From Wenxinia marina DSM 24838 (GTDB lineage Bacteria > Pseudomonadota > Alphaproteobacteria > Rhodobacterales > Rhodobacteraceae): 64,000 bases of DNA. Position numbers and translations under genes: made by a program. The first letter of the stretch is position 1. Every line of letters begins with the position of its first letter. Location of the stretch: assembly GCF_000379485.1 (NCBI RefSeq), contig NZ_KB902288.1:225095-289094 (forward strand), read 5' to 3'. The notes under the pieces were generated by a model that saw only the letters and a list, made by a program, of their open reading frames with translations, did not search any database and was not told the DNA's origin. Shown piece after piece: positions 39,759 through 48,353 of this stretch.

Positions 39759-40745
39759 TCACTCCGCGGCGAGGCCCTCGGGCGTGTACTCGACGCCGTT
39801 CGCTTCCTGGATCTGGCGGATCACCTTCCAGTCGTCCTGGTAGGTGATGGGCACGAACTGGCTGACGCCCGTGAATTCCTCGCCGAGCGCGGTGCCGGTG
39901 AAGTCGAACGAGAAGAACGCCTCCTCGATCAGCGCCTTCAGCTCGGGCGTGAGGTCGTGCGCGTAGGTGTAGGAGGTCGTCGGGAAGCGGTCGCTCTCCC
40001 ACACGATGCGGACGTCCTCGGGATCGTAGAGGTCCCGCTCGGCCATCCGCTCCACCACTTCCGAGGCGACGGGCGCGGCGTCGTAGTCGCCCGCGACGAC
40101 GCCCAGCATCGACTGGTCGTGGCTGCCCGAATAGATCACCTCGTAATCCTCGTCCGGCGTCACGCCGAGATCGGGGAACAGCGCCCGGGGCGCCAGGTTG
40201 CCCGAGTTCGAGGTGGGCGAGGTGTGGGCGACGCGCATCCCCGCGAGGTCCGCCATCTCCTGAATCTCGCTGTCGGCCTGAGTGTAGACTTGCAGCGTGT
40301 AGCCGAAGCGCCCGTCCTCGGACCCCATGATCGCGAACGGCACCGCCCCCGCGAGGTTCACGGCGTAGGGCGTCGGCCCGGTGGAGAAGCCGGCGATGTG
40401 CAGACGGCCCGAGCGCATCGCCTCGACCTCAGCCGAGTTGGACTGGACGGCGAAGAACTGGACGTCCCGGCCCGTCACCTCCTCGAGGTGGGCGATGAAG
40501 GGCTCCCAGATGTCCTCGTAGATCGCCGGATCCTCGACCGGCGTGTAGGCGAAGACGAGCGTGCCGGGATCCTGCAGCAGGCTCTCGTCGGCCGGCGCGT
40601 CGGCGACGAGGTCGCCGTCGGCGTCGCAGTACATCGCGTCGAGATCGCCCTGGTTGGCGCAGTCCTGCGCGAAGACGGAAGCCGGCAGGACGGCGGCGAG
40701 AATGGCTGCGGCGGCCACCGACGTGCGGCGGTTGGGGTCGAGCAT
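39759..40745 (-). CDS. phnD: Phosphonate-type periplasmic binding protein PhnD
   Basis: A 328-residue protein with a signal peptide ending SVFAQ and the mature core GTLVFAYTPVEDPAIYEDIWEPFIAHLEEVTG. PhnD features are RSGRLHIAGFSTGPTPYAV, HTSPTSNSGNLAPRALF, YSGSHDQSMLGVVAGDYDAAPVAS and ESDRFPTTSYTYAHDL. It carries an acidic Cys-containing insert near the N-terminus (CANQGDLDAMYCDADGD). The start ATG 40745 has AAGGGAGGA upstream. It is divergent from a DeoR regulator. Confidence 0.92.
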   Translation of the reverse strand: MLDPNRRTSVAAAAILAAVLPASVFAQDCANQGDLDAMYCDADGDLVADAPADESLLQDPGTLVFAYTPVEDPAIYEDIWEPFIAHLEEVTGRDVQFFAVQSNSAEVEAMRSGRLHIAGFSTGPTPYAVNLAGAVPFAIMGSEDGRFGYTLQVYTQADSEIQEMADLAGMRVAHTSPTSNSGNLAPRALFPDLGVTPDEDYEVIYSGSHDQSMLGVVAGDYDAAPVASEVVERMAERDLYDPEDVRIVWESDRFPTTSYTYAHDLTPELKALIEEAFFSFDFTGTALGEEFTGVSQFVPITYQDDWKVIRQIQEANGVEYTPEGLAAE

Positions 40746-40881
40746 GTGGATCCTCCCTTGGGTGATCCGGTGGGTCCGGATCGTGGTCTTTGCAGGGATA
40801 CGAGCACTCCTTGTGGGGATTTGCAATGAAACTGTCGCGCGGATGTGGGATATGCCTCGCAAGTACCGGCGAGGACCGACG

Positions 40882-41664
40882 ATGGACAGCGGCATCAGAT
40901 TGAGGAAGGCGGATCGGCGCGACCGGATCCTGGCCGAGCTGCGGCTCTCGCCGCACCTGCGCTCCGCCGACCTCGCCGAGCGATTCGGGGTCAGCGCCGA
41001 GACCATCCGCCGCGACGTCGAGGCGCTGGAGGCCGAGGGGCGGCTGGTCCGCGCCCATGGCGGCGTGACCGCGCTGCCCGGCGGGCGGCCGGACCTCGCC
41101 GAGCGCAGCCGCGAGCGGCTGGTCGAGCGGGAGCGGATCGGGCGGACGGCGGCGGCGCTGGTCGTGCCGGGCCAGACCCTGATGATCGACGCGGGCTCGA
41201 CCACGCTGCAGTTCGCCCGGCACCTCGCATTCCGCGGGATCGCGGTGACGGCGGTCACCAACTCGCTCTCGGTCGCGCTAGCGCTGGGGCGGGGCGGAGC
41301 CGCGCGGATCGTGCTCTGCCCCGGGGACTACCTGCCGGGCGAGGAGGCGGTGGTGGGGGCCGAGACGGTGGCCTTCCTGTCGGAACGGGCGGTGGACGTG
41401 GCGGTGATCGGGGCGACCGCGCTCGACGCGCGGGGGGCGAGCGAGGCGGTGCCGGGATTCGCTGCGGTGAAGCGGGCGATGCTGGCGCGGGGGCGGCAGG
41501 GCCTGTTGCTCTGCGACGCGGCCAAGTTCGGGCTGAGGCGGCTGGAGCCGGTGGCGCCGCCCGGCGGCATCAGCGGGCTGGTGGCCGACCGGGCGCCGCC
41601 GCCCGACCTGTCCCGCGCGCTCTCGGAAGGCGGCTGCACCGTCCATGTCGCGGAGCCGGGCTGA
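40882..41664 (+). CDS. DeoR/GlpR-family regulator
   Basis: A 260-residue protein with a DeoR helix-turn-helix (RRDRILAELRLSPHLRSADLAERFGVSAETIRRDVEALEAEGRLVRAHGGV) and a sugar-phosphate-isomerase-like sensor domain (MIDAGSTTLQFARHL, VTNSLSVALAL, CDAAKFG). DeoR-type sensors bind phosphorylated metabolites, which fits divergent control of the phn operon. The start ATG 40882 has GAGGA upstream. A palindromic terminator follows at 41671. Confidence 0.88.
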   Translation: MDSGIRLRKADRRDRILAELRLSPHLRSADLAERFGVSAETIRRDVEALEAEGRLVRAHGGVTALPGGRPDLAERSRERLVERERIGRTAAALVVPGQTLMIDAGSTTLQFARHLAFRGIAVTAVTNSLSVALALGRGGAARIVLCPGDYLPGEEAVVGAETVAFLSERAVDVAVIGATALDARGASEAVPGFAAVKRAMLARGRQGLLLCDAAKFGLRRLEPVAPPGGISGLVADRAPPPDLSRALSEGGCTVHVAEPG

Positions 41665-41670
41665 GGGCCC

Positions 41671-41688
41671 GCGCCCTCGCGAGGGCGC
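41671..41688 (+). terminator. Palindrome GCGCCCTCGCGAGGGCGC after the DeoR gene
   Basis: A perfect 18-bp palindrome seven bases after the DeoR stop codon; likely a transcription end or roadblock. There is no U tract. Confidence 0.5.
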
Positions 41689-41809
41689 GCCCGTAGGCTT
41701 TGATCCGGACCGCACATAGGTTCATCTCTTCGCCGCATCGCGGCACGACGGCGCGCGCCGCACCCGCGATTCGCAAGCCTTGACAGGGCATATTCGACCT
41801 CCGATGCTG

Positions 41810-41823
41810 TGAAAACGCTTGCA
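41810..41823. promoter_or_regulatory. Candidate LacI operator TGAAAACGCTTGCA with upstream TTGACA
   Basis: An exact fit to the LacI/CcpA-type pattern TGNAANCGNTTNCA, 40 bp before the binding-protein start at 41863. A -35-like TTGACA lies at 41780-41785. It is a probable site of the LacI regulator 2 encoded in the same cassette. Confidence 0.55.
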
Positions 41824-41862
41824 ACGATCTGCCCCCCAAAGGGCGGACAGGGAGGATACCCA

Positions 41863-42885
41863 ATGAGAAATATTCCGATCGCCCTCGCGGGCGGTGTGGC
41901 GACTCTCGCCGCCGGAGCGGCCGGAGCGCAGGAGCTCAACCTGATCTGCTCGGCCGATGTGGTGGTCTGCGAGCGGCTGGTAACCGAGTTTGAGGCGAGC
42001 CACGACATTGCCGTGAACATGGTCCGGCTGTCTTCGGGCGAGACCTATGCCAAGATTCGCGCCGAGGCGCGCAACCCGCAGACCGACCTCTGGTGGGGCG
42101 GCACCGGCGACCCCCACCTGCAGGCCGCTGCCGACGGGCTGACCGCCGAATACCAGTCGCCGATGCTGGAAGAGCTGCAGGATTGGGCCGTGCGCCAGGC
42201 CGAGATCTCGGACTACCGCACCGTCGGCGTCTATTCCGGCGCGCTCGGCTGGGGCTACAACACCGAGATCTTCGAGGAGAAGGGCCTGACCCCGCCGCAG
42301 TGCTGGGCAGACCTGCTGAACCCCGAGCTAGCGGGCGAGATCCAGATCGCCGATCCGAACTCCTCGGGCACCGCCTATACCGCGCTCGCCACGCTGGTGC
42401 AGATCATGGGCGAGGACGAGGCCTTCGAGTACCTCCGCGCGCTCGACGCCAACGTCTCGCAATACACCAAGTCGGGCTCGGCCCCGGTCAAGGCCGCGGC
42501 GCGGGGCGAGACTGGGCTCGGCATCGTGTTCATGCACGACGCCGTGGCGCAGGCCGAGGAGGGCTTCCCGATCGAGGTGGTCGCCCCCTGCGAGGGGACG
42601 GGCTACGAAATCGGCTCCATGTCGCTGATCGAGGGCGCGCAGAACCCCGACGAGGCGGAGGTCTTCTACGACTGGGTCCTGGGTGCCGACGTGCAGTCCA
42701 TCATGCCCGAGGCCGGGTCGTTCCAGATCCCGTCCAACGTCAACGCGACCCCGCCCGAGGCGGCGCCGGATCTCTCGGAGATCACCCTGATCGACTACGA
42801 CTTCGCGCAGTACGGCAGCACCGAGCGGCGGACCGAACTGCTCGCGCGCTGGGACGACGAAGTCGGCGGCGTGGGCGTCGAATGA
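41863..42885 (+). CDS. AfuA-like periplasmic binding protein (hexose-phosphate type)
   Basis: A 340-residue protein with a signal peptide ending AAGAQ. The core is ELNLICSADVVVCERLVTEFE, WWGGTGDPHLQAA and GALGWGYNTEIFEEKGL. It carries His225-Asp226 in IVFMHDAVAQ and Glu249 in GTGYEIGSM. The spacing equals that of His205/Asp206/Glu229, which I recall as sugar-phosphate contacts in Actinobacillus AfuA. No Tyr-Tyr ferric site is seen. The start ATG 41863 has GGAGG upstream. It is followed by a strong hairpin and the matching permease and ATPase. Confidence 0.85.
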   Translation: MRNIPIALAGGVATLAAGAAGAQELNLICSADVVVCERLVTEFEASHDIAVNMVRLSSGETYAKIRAEARNPQTDLWWGGTGDPHLQAAADGLTAEYQSPMLEELQDWAVRQAEISDYRTVGVYSGALGWGYNTEIFEEKGLTPPQCWADLLNPELAGEIQIADPNSSGTAYTALATLVQIMGEDEAFEYLRALDANVSQYTKSGSAPVKAAARGETGLGIVFMHDAVAQAEEGFPIEVVAPCEGTGYEIGSMSLIEGAQNPDEAEVFYDWVLGADVQSIMPEAGSFQIPSNVNATPPEAAPDLSEITLIDYDFAQYGSTERRTELLARWDDEVGGVGVE

Positions 42886-42890
42886 GTGAC

Positions 42891-42920
42891 GGAGGAGGGC
42901 GGTTCGCGCCGCCCTCCTCC
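42891..42920 (+). other. Intercistronic hairpin after AfuA-like gene
   Basis: GGAGGAGGGCGG, six-base loop, CCGCCCTCCTCC: a perfect 12-bp stem five bases after the stop codon. It probably stabilises the binding-protein mRNA and lowers permease expression. Confidence 0.65.
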
Positions 42921-42937
42921 CCCGGAAGGGCCTGCCG

Positions 42938-45142
42938 ATGATCCGTGACGACCGACGGCTCGACTTCATGCTCCTTCTGGGGGCGGCGGGGCTCGTGGTG
43001 CTGCCGTGGTACCGGATCCGGGGCGGGTTCTTCGGATTCGGCTGGCTCGGAGACTGGCTGTCCGACGACCGGCTCTGGCCCGGTCTCGCCCAGCTCTTCC
43101 CGGACCGCTGGTGGCTCTGGCCGATCCCGCTCCTCCTGCTGGCCGCGCTGGCGCTGCGGCTGACCCTGCCGCCGTCGCGGCGGGGGCGGGGGCTGGTGCT
43201 GATCGGCGCGGCCGGTCTCGGCTGGATGCTGGTCGAAGGGCTGTCGGTGGGCCTCCGCGGCTGGAACTGGGGTCTGCTCGAGGCGACCTTCGGAGAGGTC
43301 GAGGGCCAGCAGGCCTACGGCGCCGGTGCCATCGTCACCGCGCTCGCCTTCGCCGGGCTGATCGCGGCAGGCCTCGCCGAGCGCGGGGCGCTCAAGGGCG
43401 ACGCCTTCGTCATCGGCGCCATCGGCCTACTGGTGCTGCTGGTCGCGACCTTCGTGCTCTATCCCATCGTGTCGATGTTCACCGGCGCGTTCCAGGATTA
43501 CGACGGCAGCTTTACCGCCGAGGGCGTGGCCAAGAACATCGGCGACCCGAATATCTGGGGCCTCGGCTGCCTGACCGGAGGCCGCTGCGGCGTCGCCTGG
43601 CGGACCTTCACGCTCGCGATCTGCACCGCGACCGGCACCACGCTCCTCGGCCTCGCCTTTGCGCTCGTCGCGACGCGGACCCGGGTGCCGTTCAAGAAGG
43701 GGCTGCGGCTGCTGACCGTGCTGCCGATCATCACGCCCCCATTCGTCATCGGCCTCGCGCTGACGCTTATGCTGGGGCGGGCAGGTTTCGTCACCACCTT
43801 CATCGAGGACACCACCGGCTGGACCCTCGGCCGCTGGCTCTACGGCCTGCCGGGCATCTGGATCGCCCAGATGCTCAGCTTCACCCCCATCGCCTTCCTC
43901 GTCCTGATCGGCGTGGTCGAGGGCGTCAGCCCCTCGATGGAGGAGGCGAGCCAGACCATGCGCGCGGGCCGCTGGCGCACCTTCCGCAAGGTCTCGCTGC
44001 CGCTGATGGCGCCGGGTCTCGCCAACGCCTTCCTCATCGGCTTCATCGAATCGATGGCCGATTTCGGCAATCCGCTGGTGCTCGGCGGCTCGGGCGGGGT
44101 GCTGTCGACCGAGATCTTCTTCGCCGTGGTGGGCGCCCAGCACGACCCCGCGCGGGCGGCGGTGCTCGCCACCGTCCTCCTCGGCTTCACCCTCTCGGCC
44201 TTCCTTGCCCAACGCCTCTGGCTCGGCCGCCGTAACTTCGCCACCGTCTCGGGCAAGGGCGACGGCGGCCGCCCCGCGCTTCTCCCCCGCCGAGTTGCCT
44301 GGCCGGTGGGCGTGGTCGTCGCGCTCTGGGCCGCCTTCACGCTCTTCGTTTACGGGCTGATCCTGTTCGGCGGCTTCGTGCAGACCTGGGGCCTCGACCA
44401 TTCCTTCACGCTCGAGCACTACGCCCGCGCCTTCTCGGTCGACCTCTCGGACGGCATCGCCTGGACCGGCGTCGCCTGGAAGAGCTTCTGGACCACGATG
44501 GAGATCGCGCTGATCGCCGCGCCTCTGACCGCGGCAGTGGGCCTGCTGACCGCCTGGCTGATCGTGCGGCAGAGGTTCCCTGGCCGCGGCATCTTCGAGT
44601 TCGCGCTGATGATGAGCTTCGCGATCCCCGGGACCGTCATCGGCATCAGCTACGTCATGGCGTTCAACCTGCCCCCGATTCAGATGACCGGGACGGCGGC
44701 GATCCTGATCTTCTGCTTCGTGTTCCGGAACATGCCGGTCGGCGTGCGCGGCGGAGTGGCGGCGATGTCGCAGCTCGACCCCTCGCTCGACGAGGCCTCG
44801 CTGACGCTGGGCGCAAGCTCCCCCCGCACCCTCCGTCGGGTGATCCTGCCGCTGCTGCGGCCCGCGATCCTCGCCGCGCTGGTCTATTCCTTCGTGCGGG
44901 CGATCACCTCGATCTCGGCGGTGATCTTCCTCGTCTCGGCGAAGTACAACATGGCGACGGCCTATATCGTGGGCCTCGTCGAGAACGGCGAATACGGCAT
45001 CGCCATCGCCTATTCCTCGGTCCTGATCCTGGTGATGATCGCCGTCATCGGCGGCTTCCAGCTGCTGGTCGGGGACCGGCAGCTCAGGCGGCGCGAGGCG
45101 CGGGCGGCGGCGGCGCGGCGGACGGAGGAGGTCCCGGCATGA
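42938..45142 (+). CDS. ABC importer permease, AfuB-like two-domain
   Basis: A 734-residue inner-membrane protein with an extra N-terminal block of about five helices (residues 1-160) before two permease modules. The EAA loops are SPSMEEASQTMRAGRWRTFRKVSLPLMAP (about residue 330) and DPSLDEASLTLGASSPRTLRRVILPLLRP (about 610). The size and the N-terminal extension match AfuB rather than the shorter FbpB. It overlaps the ATPase gene by four bases. Confidence 0.88.
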   Translation: MIRDDRRLDFMLLLGAAGLVVLPWYRIRGGFFGFGWLGDWLSDDRLWPGLAQLFPDRWWLWPIPLLLLAALALRLTLPPSRRGRGLVLIGAAGLGWMLVEGLSVGLRGWNWGLLEATFGEVEGQQAYGAGAIVTALAFAGLIAAGLAERGALKGDAFVIGAIGLLVLLVATFVLYPIVSMFTGAFQDYDGSFTAEGVAKNIGDPNIWGLGCLTGGRCGVAWRTFTLAICTATGTTLLGLAFALVATRTRVPFKKGLRLLTVLPIITPPFVIGLALTLMLGRAGFVTTFIEDTTGWTLGRWLYGLPGIWIAQMLSFTPIAFLVLIGVVEGVSPSMEEASQTMRAGRWRTFRKVSLPLMAPGLANAFLIGFIESMADFGNPLVLGGSGGVLSTEIFFAVVGAQHDPARAAVLATVLLGFTLSAFLAQRLWLGRRNFATVSGKGDGGRPALLPRRVAWPVGVVVALWAAFTLFVYGLILFGGFVQTWGLDHSFTLEHYARAFSVDLSDGIAWTGVAWKSFWTTMEIALIAAPLTAAVGLLTAWLIVRQRFPGRGIFEFALMMSFAIPGTVIGISYVMAFNLPPIQMTGTAAILIFCFVFRNMPVGVRGGVAAMSQLDPSLDEASLTLGASSPRTLRRVILPLLRPAILAALVYSFVRAITSISAVIFLVSAKYNMATAYIVGLVENGEYGIAIAYSSVLILVMIAVIGGFQLLVGDRQLRRREARAAAARRTEEVPA

Positions 45143-46191
45143 CCGGCACACGAGGCGCGGTGACCTTCGAGGGGGTCCGCAAGGAATTCGGCAGCTTCAC
45201 CGCGATACCCGAACTGGATCTCGCCATCGCCCCGGGTGAGCTGGTGACGCTCCTCGGCCCCTCGGGCTGCGGCAAGACCACGACGTTGCGGATGCTCGCG
45301 GGGCTCGAGACGCCGACGGCGGGGCGGATCCTGATCGGCGGTCAGGACGTGACCCGACTGCCGGCCGACCGGCGCGACGTGTCGATGGTTTTTCAGTCCT
45401 ACGCGCTTTTCCCGCACATGAGCGTGGCGCAGAACGTGGCCTACGGGCTCGAATCGGGCGGCATGGCGCGGCGCGAGGCACGGGGGGCGGCGGAGAAGGG
45501 CCTCGACCTCGTGGGGCTTTCAGGGATGGGCGGCCGGCTGCCGTCGGAGCTGTCGGGCGGGCAGCAGCAGCGGGTCGCAGTGGCCCGCGCGCTGGTGCTG
45601 GAGCCGCAGGTGCTGCTGCTCGACGAGCCGCTGTCCAACCTCGATGCCCGGCTCCGCCGCCGGGTCCGGACTGAGATCCGCGAGTTGCAGCAGCGGCTCG
45701 GCTTCACTGCGGTCTACGTGACCCACGACCAGGAGGAGGCGCTCGCCGTCTCGGACCGGATCGTCGTCATGAAGGACGGGCGGATCGCGCAGCAGGGGAC
45801 GCCGCGCGAGCTCTACGACTCGCCGGCCTCGGAGTTCATCGCCGACTTCATCGGCGAAGCCAACGTTCTCCCCTGCGAGGTCGAGAGCGTCTCGGGCGGG
45901 ACCGCAACCGTCGCCGTCGGCGGCCTCCGCCAGCCGGTCCCGGCGCGGGAGGCGGCGCCGGGTCCCGCGCGCCTCGCCGTCCGGGCGAACGCGATCACGC
46001 TGACCCCTGGGGCGGGGGCCTTTGCCGGCCGCATCGCCTCGGCCGCCTATCTCGGCGATCACGTGGAATACGAGGTGGAGACCGACCTCGGCCGGCTCTT
46101 CGTCCTAGACGCCGAGGCGGTGGAGCCGCTGGCCACAGGGGCGTCCGTTGCGCTCGGCTTCCGCGCCCGCGGCCTTGCGCTCATCGCGTGA
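45139..46191 (+). CDS. ABC importer ATPase, AfuC-like
   Basis: A 350-residue ATPase: Walker A GPSGCGKTTTLRMLAG, Q-loop VFQSYALFPHMSV, signature LSGGQQQRVAVARAL, Walker B VLLLDEPLSNLD, H-loop VYVTHDQEEALAVSD. A TOBE-type C-terminal domain spans residues about 240-350. It ends three bases before the convergent LacI regulator 2 gene. Confidence 0.93.
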   Translation: MTGTRGAVTFEGVRKEFGSFTAIPELDLAIAPGELVTLLGPSGCGKTTTLRMLAGLETPTAGRILIGGQDVTRLPADRRDVSMVFQSYALFPHMSVAQNVAYGLESGGMARREARGAAEKGLDLVGLSGMGGRLPSELSGGQQQRVAVARALVLEPQVLLLDEPLSNLDARLRRRVRTEIRELQQRLGFTAVYVTHDQEEALAVSDRIVVMKDGRIAQQGTPRELYDSPASEFIADFIGEANVLPCEVESVSGGTATVAVGGLRQPVPAREAAPGPARLAVRANAITLTPGAGAFAGRIASAAYLGDHVEYEVETDLGRLFVLDAEAVEPLATGASVALGFRARGLALIA

Positions 46192-46193
46192 GG

Positions 46194-47174
46194 TCAGAGG
46201 GTTCGGCGCAGCTTCAGCTCGGGCGCGAGGCGAACCACCTGCGGCGGCCCGTCCTCGCCGGCGATCCGGGCCGAGAGCAGCGCCAGCGCCTCGCGCACCG
46301 TGGTCTCGACCGGGTTGCGGACGGTGGTCAGCGAATAGGCCTCCCAGGACGCCGCGGGGATGTCGTCGAAGCCGGTCACCGAGAGTTCCCCGGGCACCCG
46401 CCGCCCCAGCCGCTGCGCGGCCGAGAGCGCGCCGATCGCCATGGCGTCGTTGCCGCAGACGATGGCGTCCACCGGCTCCGGCCCGGTCAGGAGCGTCAGC
46501 GCCTGCGCCAGCCCGCCCTCGACCGAGTAGTTGCCGCGCCGGCTGTCCACCAGCTTCAGCCCGGCGGCGGAAAGGCCGGTGGTCAGTCCCTCCAGCCGTT
46601 CGATGTTCGAGAAGGTGTCGGCATAGCCGCCGATCCAGGCGACGCGGCGCCGCCCGGCCGCCACCAGCCGCTCGACCACAAGCGCCATGCCGGCGCGGTT
46701 GTCGCAGCAGACCGAATCGGCCCCGTCCTCGATCACCCGGCCGACCACGACGACCGGCGCGCCCATGGCGGAACAGCGTTCGGCGAGCTTGCGGCTGACC
46801 GAACCCGCGGCGATCACCGCGCCGTCCACCTGATAGGCGAGCGCGTGGTCGAGCGCGGGCTCGAGCTCCTGCCCTGGTGAGACTGGCAGGAGGAGCGGCA
46901 GCAGCCCCTCCGCCCGGATCGCCTCGGCCAGCACGTCGAGGAACCAGGCCTCGTAGGGACTCGACACGTTGCCCACGACCACCGCGATCAGCCCGCTGCC
47001 GCGCCCCGTGAGGCCTCTCGCGATCAGGTTCGGGCGGTAGCCGAGGCTCTCGGCCACGGCGAGGATATGCGCGCGCTTGCGGCTCTCGATGCTGGCCTCG
47101 GGTGAGAAGGCCCGCGAGACCGCCGAGCGGGAAACCCCCGCCGCCAGCGCCACGTCATGCGCGGTGACCCGCAT
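46194..47174 (-). CDS. LacI-family regulator 2
   Basis: A 326-residue protein: MRVTAHDVALAAGVSRSAVSRAFSPEASI, hinge NLIARGLTGRGSGLIAVVVGN, effector domain with CGNDAMAIGALSAAQRLG and VTGFDDIPAASWEAYSLTTVRNP. It resembles regulator 1 (same SRSAVSRxFS and FDDxPxASWxxYxLTT), so the two are related. The start ATG 47174 has GGAGGG upstream. It is divergent from the next transporter; the operator GATTGCACGCGTGTGCAATC lies between. Confidence 0.88.
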   Translation of the reverse strand: MRVTAHDVALAAGVSRSAVSRAFSPEASIESRKRAHILAVAESLGYRPNLIARGLTGRGSGLIAVVVGNVSSPYEAWFLDVLAEAIRAEGLLPLLLPVSPGQELEPALDHALAYQVDGAVIAAGSVSRKLAERCSAMGAPVVVVGRVIEDGADSVCCDNRAGMALVVERLVAAGRRRVAWIGGYADTFSNIERLEGLTTGLSAAGLKLVDSRRGNYSVEGGLAQALTLLTGPEPVDAIVCGNDAMAIGALSAAQRLGRRVPGELSVTGFDDIPAASWEAYSLTTVRNPVETTVREALALLSARIAGEDGPPQVVRLAPELKLRRTL

Positions 47175-47272
47175 TTCGCCCTCCAACCTGAACGCGAGTG
47201 CAAGCCTAGCGTCACGATTCTGTCGCAGCAATGAAGGAAAGACTTGACCCGCGGCAGGTGAGTCGGAACAGT

Positions 47273-47292
47273 GATTGCACGCGTGTGCAATC
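47273..47292. promoter_or_regulatory. Inverted repeat GATTGCACGCGTGTGCAATC, candidate operator
   Basis: Perfect 8-bp arms GATTGCAC/GTGCAATC around GCGT, 17 bp before the ATPase start at 47309 and 99 bp upstream of LacI regulator 2. It is the best-formed palindrome of the island and is likely bound by regulator 2. Confidence 0.65.
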
Positions 47293-47308
47293 CTTGGGAG
47301 GGGGCGAC

Positions 47309-48325
47309 ATGGGGGGAGAGGCGCTGTCGCTGGAGCGGTTGGCGATCCGGCTCGGCGGCGTGCAGATCCTTAGGGACATCACGCTCGACGTGCCGGCCGG
47401 CAGCTTCACCTGCCTCCTCGGCCCCTCCGGCTGCGGCAAGACCACGCTCCTGCGCGCCATCGCCGGCTTCGCGCCGCCTTCCGAAGGCGACATCCGTATC
47501 GGCGGCCGCTCCATCGCCGCTCTGCCGCCCGAGAAGCGCGAGACGGCGATGGTGTTCCAGTCCTACGCGCTCTGGCCGCACATGTCGGTCGGCGGCAACC
47601 TCGCCTATCCGCTGAAGCTGCGCCGGGTGCCGAAGCGCGAGCGGGAGGAGCAGGTGGCCCGCATCCTCGACCTGCTCGACCTGCCGGGCTTCGCCGACCG
47701 CCCGCTCGCCAGCCTCTCCGGCGGCCAGCGGCAGCGCGTCGCGCTCGGCCGGGCGCTGATCATCGACCCGCCGATCCTCCTGCTCGACGAGCCGCTGTCG
47801 AACCTCGACGCCGCGATCCGTCGGAACCTGCGGTCGGAACTCCGGAGCCTGCAGCAGAAAGTAGGGATCACCACGATCATGGTGACCCACGACCAGGAAG
47901 AGGCGCTGTCGATGGCCGACACCATCGTCCTGATGCGCGCCGGGCAGATCGTCCAGGTCGCGACGCCGGAAGAGCTCTTCACCCGGCCCGCGGACCTTTC
48001 AGCCGGTCGCTTCCTCGGCATCGACAACCTGATCCGCGGCCGCGCCGGCGATCCGCTGCCGGGGGCCGAGGGTGCGACGCTCGGCTTCCGCAGCGCCGAA
48101 GCGCGGATCGCCGCGGCCCCGCCCGCGGGCGCGCTGGCCCGTCATGGCACCGTCGTGGACTGCGCCTATGCCGGCGGCGGCTACCAGATCCGGCTCGACA
48201 CCGGGGGAGAGAGCGTCTCCGCGCTCTCCGACACCGCGCTCGCGCCCGGAACCGCGGCGCTGGCGGCGGTGCCGGCGGCGGCCGTCATGGCCTTCGGCGC
48301 CGACGAGGCGCTGCTGCCGCACTGA
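47309..48325 (+). CDS. ABC importer ATPase (PotA/UgpC class)
   Basis: A 338-residue ATPase: Walker A GPSGCGKTTLLRAIAG, Q-loop VFQSYALWPHMSV, signature LSGGQRQRVALGRAL, Walker B ILLLDEPLSNLD, H-loop IMVTHDQEEALSMAD. A TOBE domain lies at residues about 240-338. The start ATG 47309 follows GGGAGGGGGCGAC; the frame back to 47231 has no site and would run through the operator. It is first gene of a four-gene importer. Confidence 0.92.
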   Translation: MGGEALSLERLAIRLGGVQILRDITLDVPAGSFTCLLGPSGCGKTTLLRAIAGFAPPSEGDIRIGGRSIAALPPEKRETAMVFQSYALWPHMSVGGNLAYPLKLRRVPKREREEQVARILDLLDLPGFADRPLASLSGGQRQRVALGRALIIDPPILLLDEPLSNLDAAIRRNLRSELRSLQQKVGITTIMVTHDQEEALSMADTIVLMRAGQIVQVATPEELFTRPADLSAGRFLGIDNLIRGRAGDPLPGAEGATLGFRSAEARIAAAPPAGALARHGTVVDCAYAGGGYQIRLDTGGESVSALSDTALAPGTAALAAVPAAAVMAFGADEALLPH

Positions 48326-48353
48326 CCAAAGATCACAACTGGGAGGACGTGAG

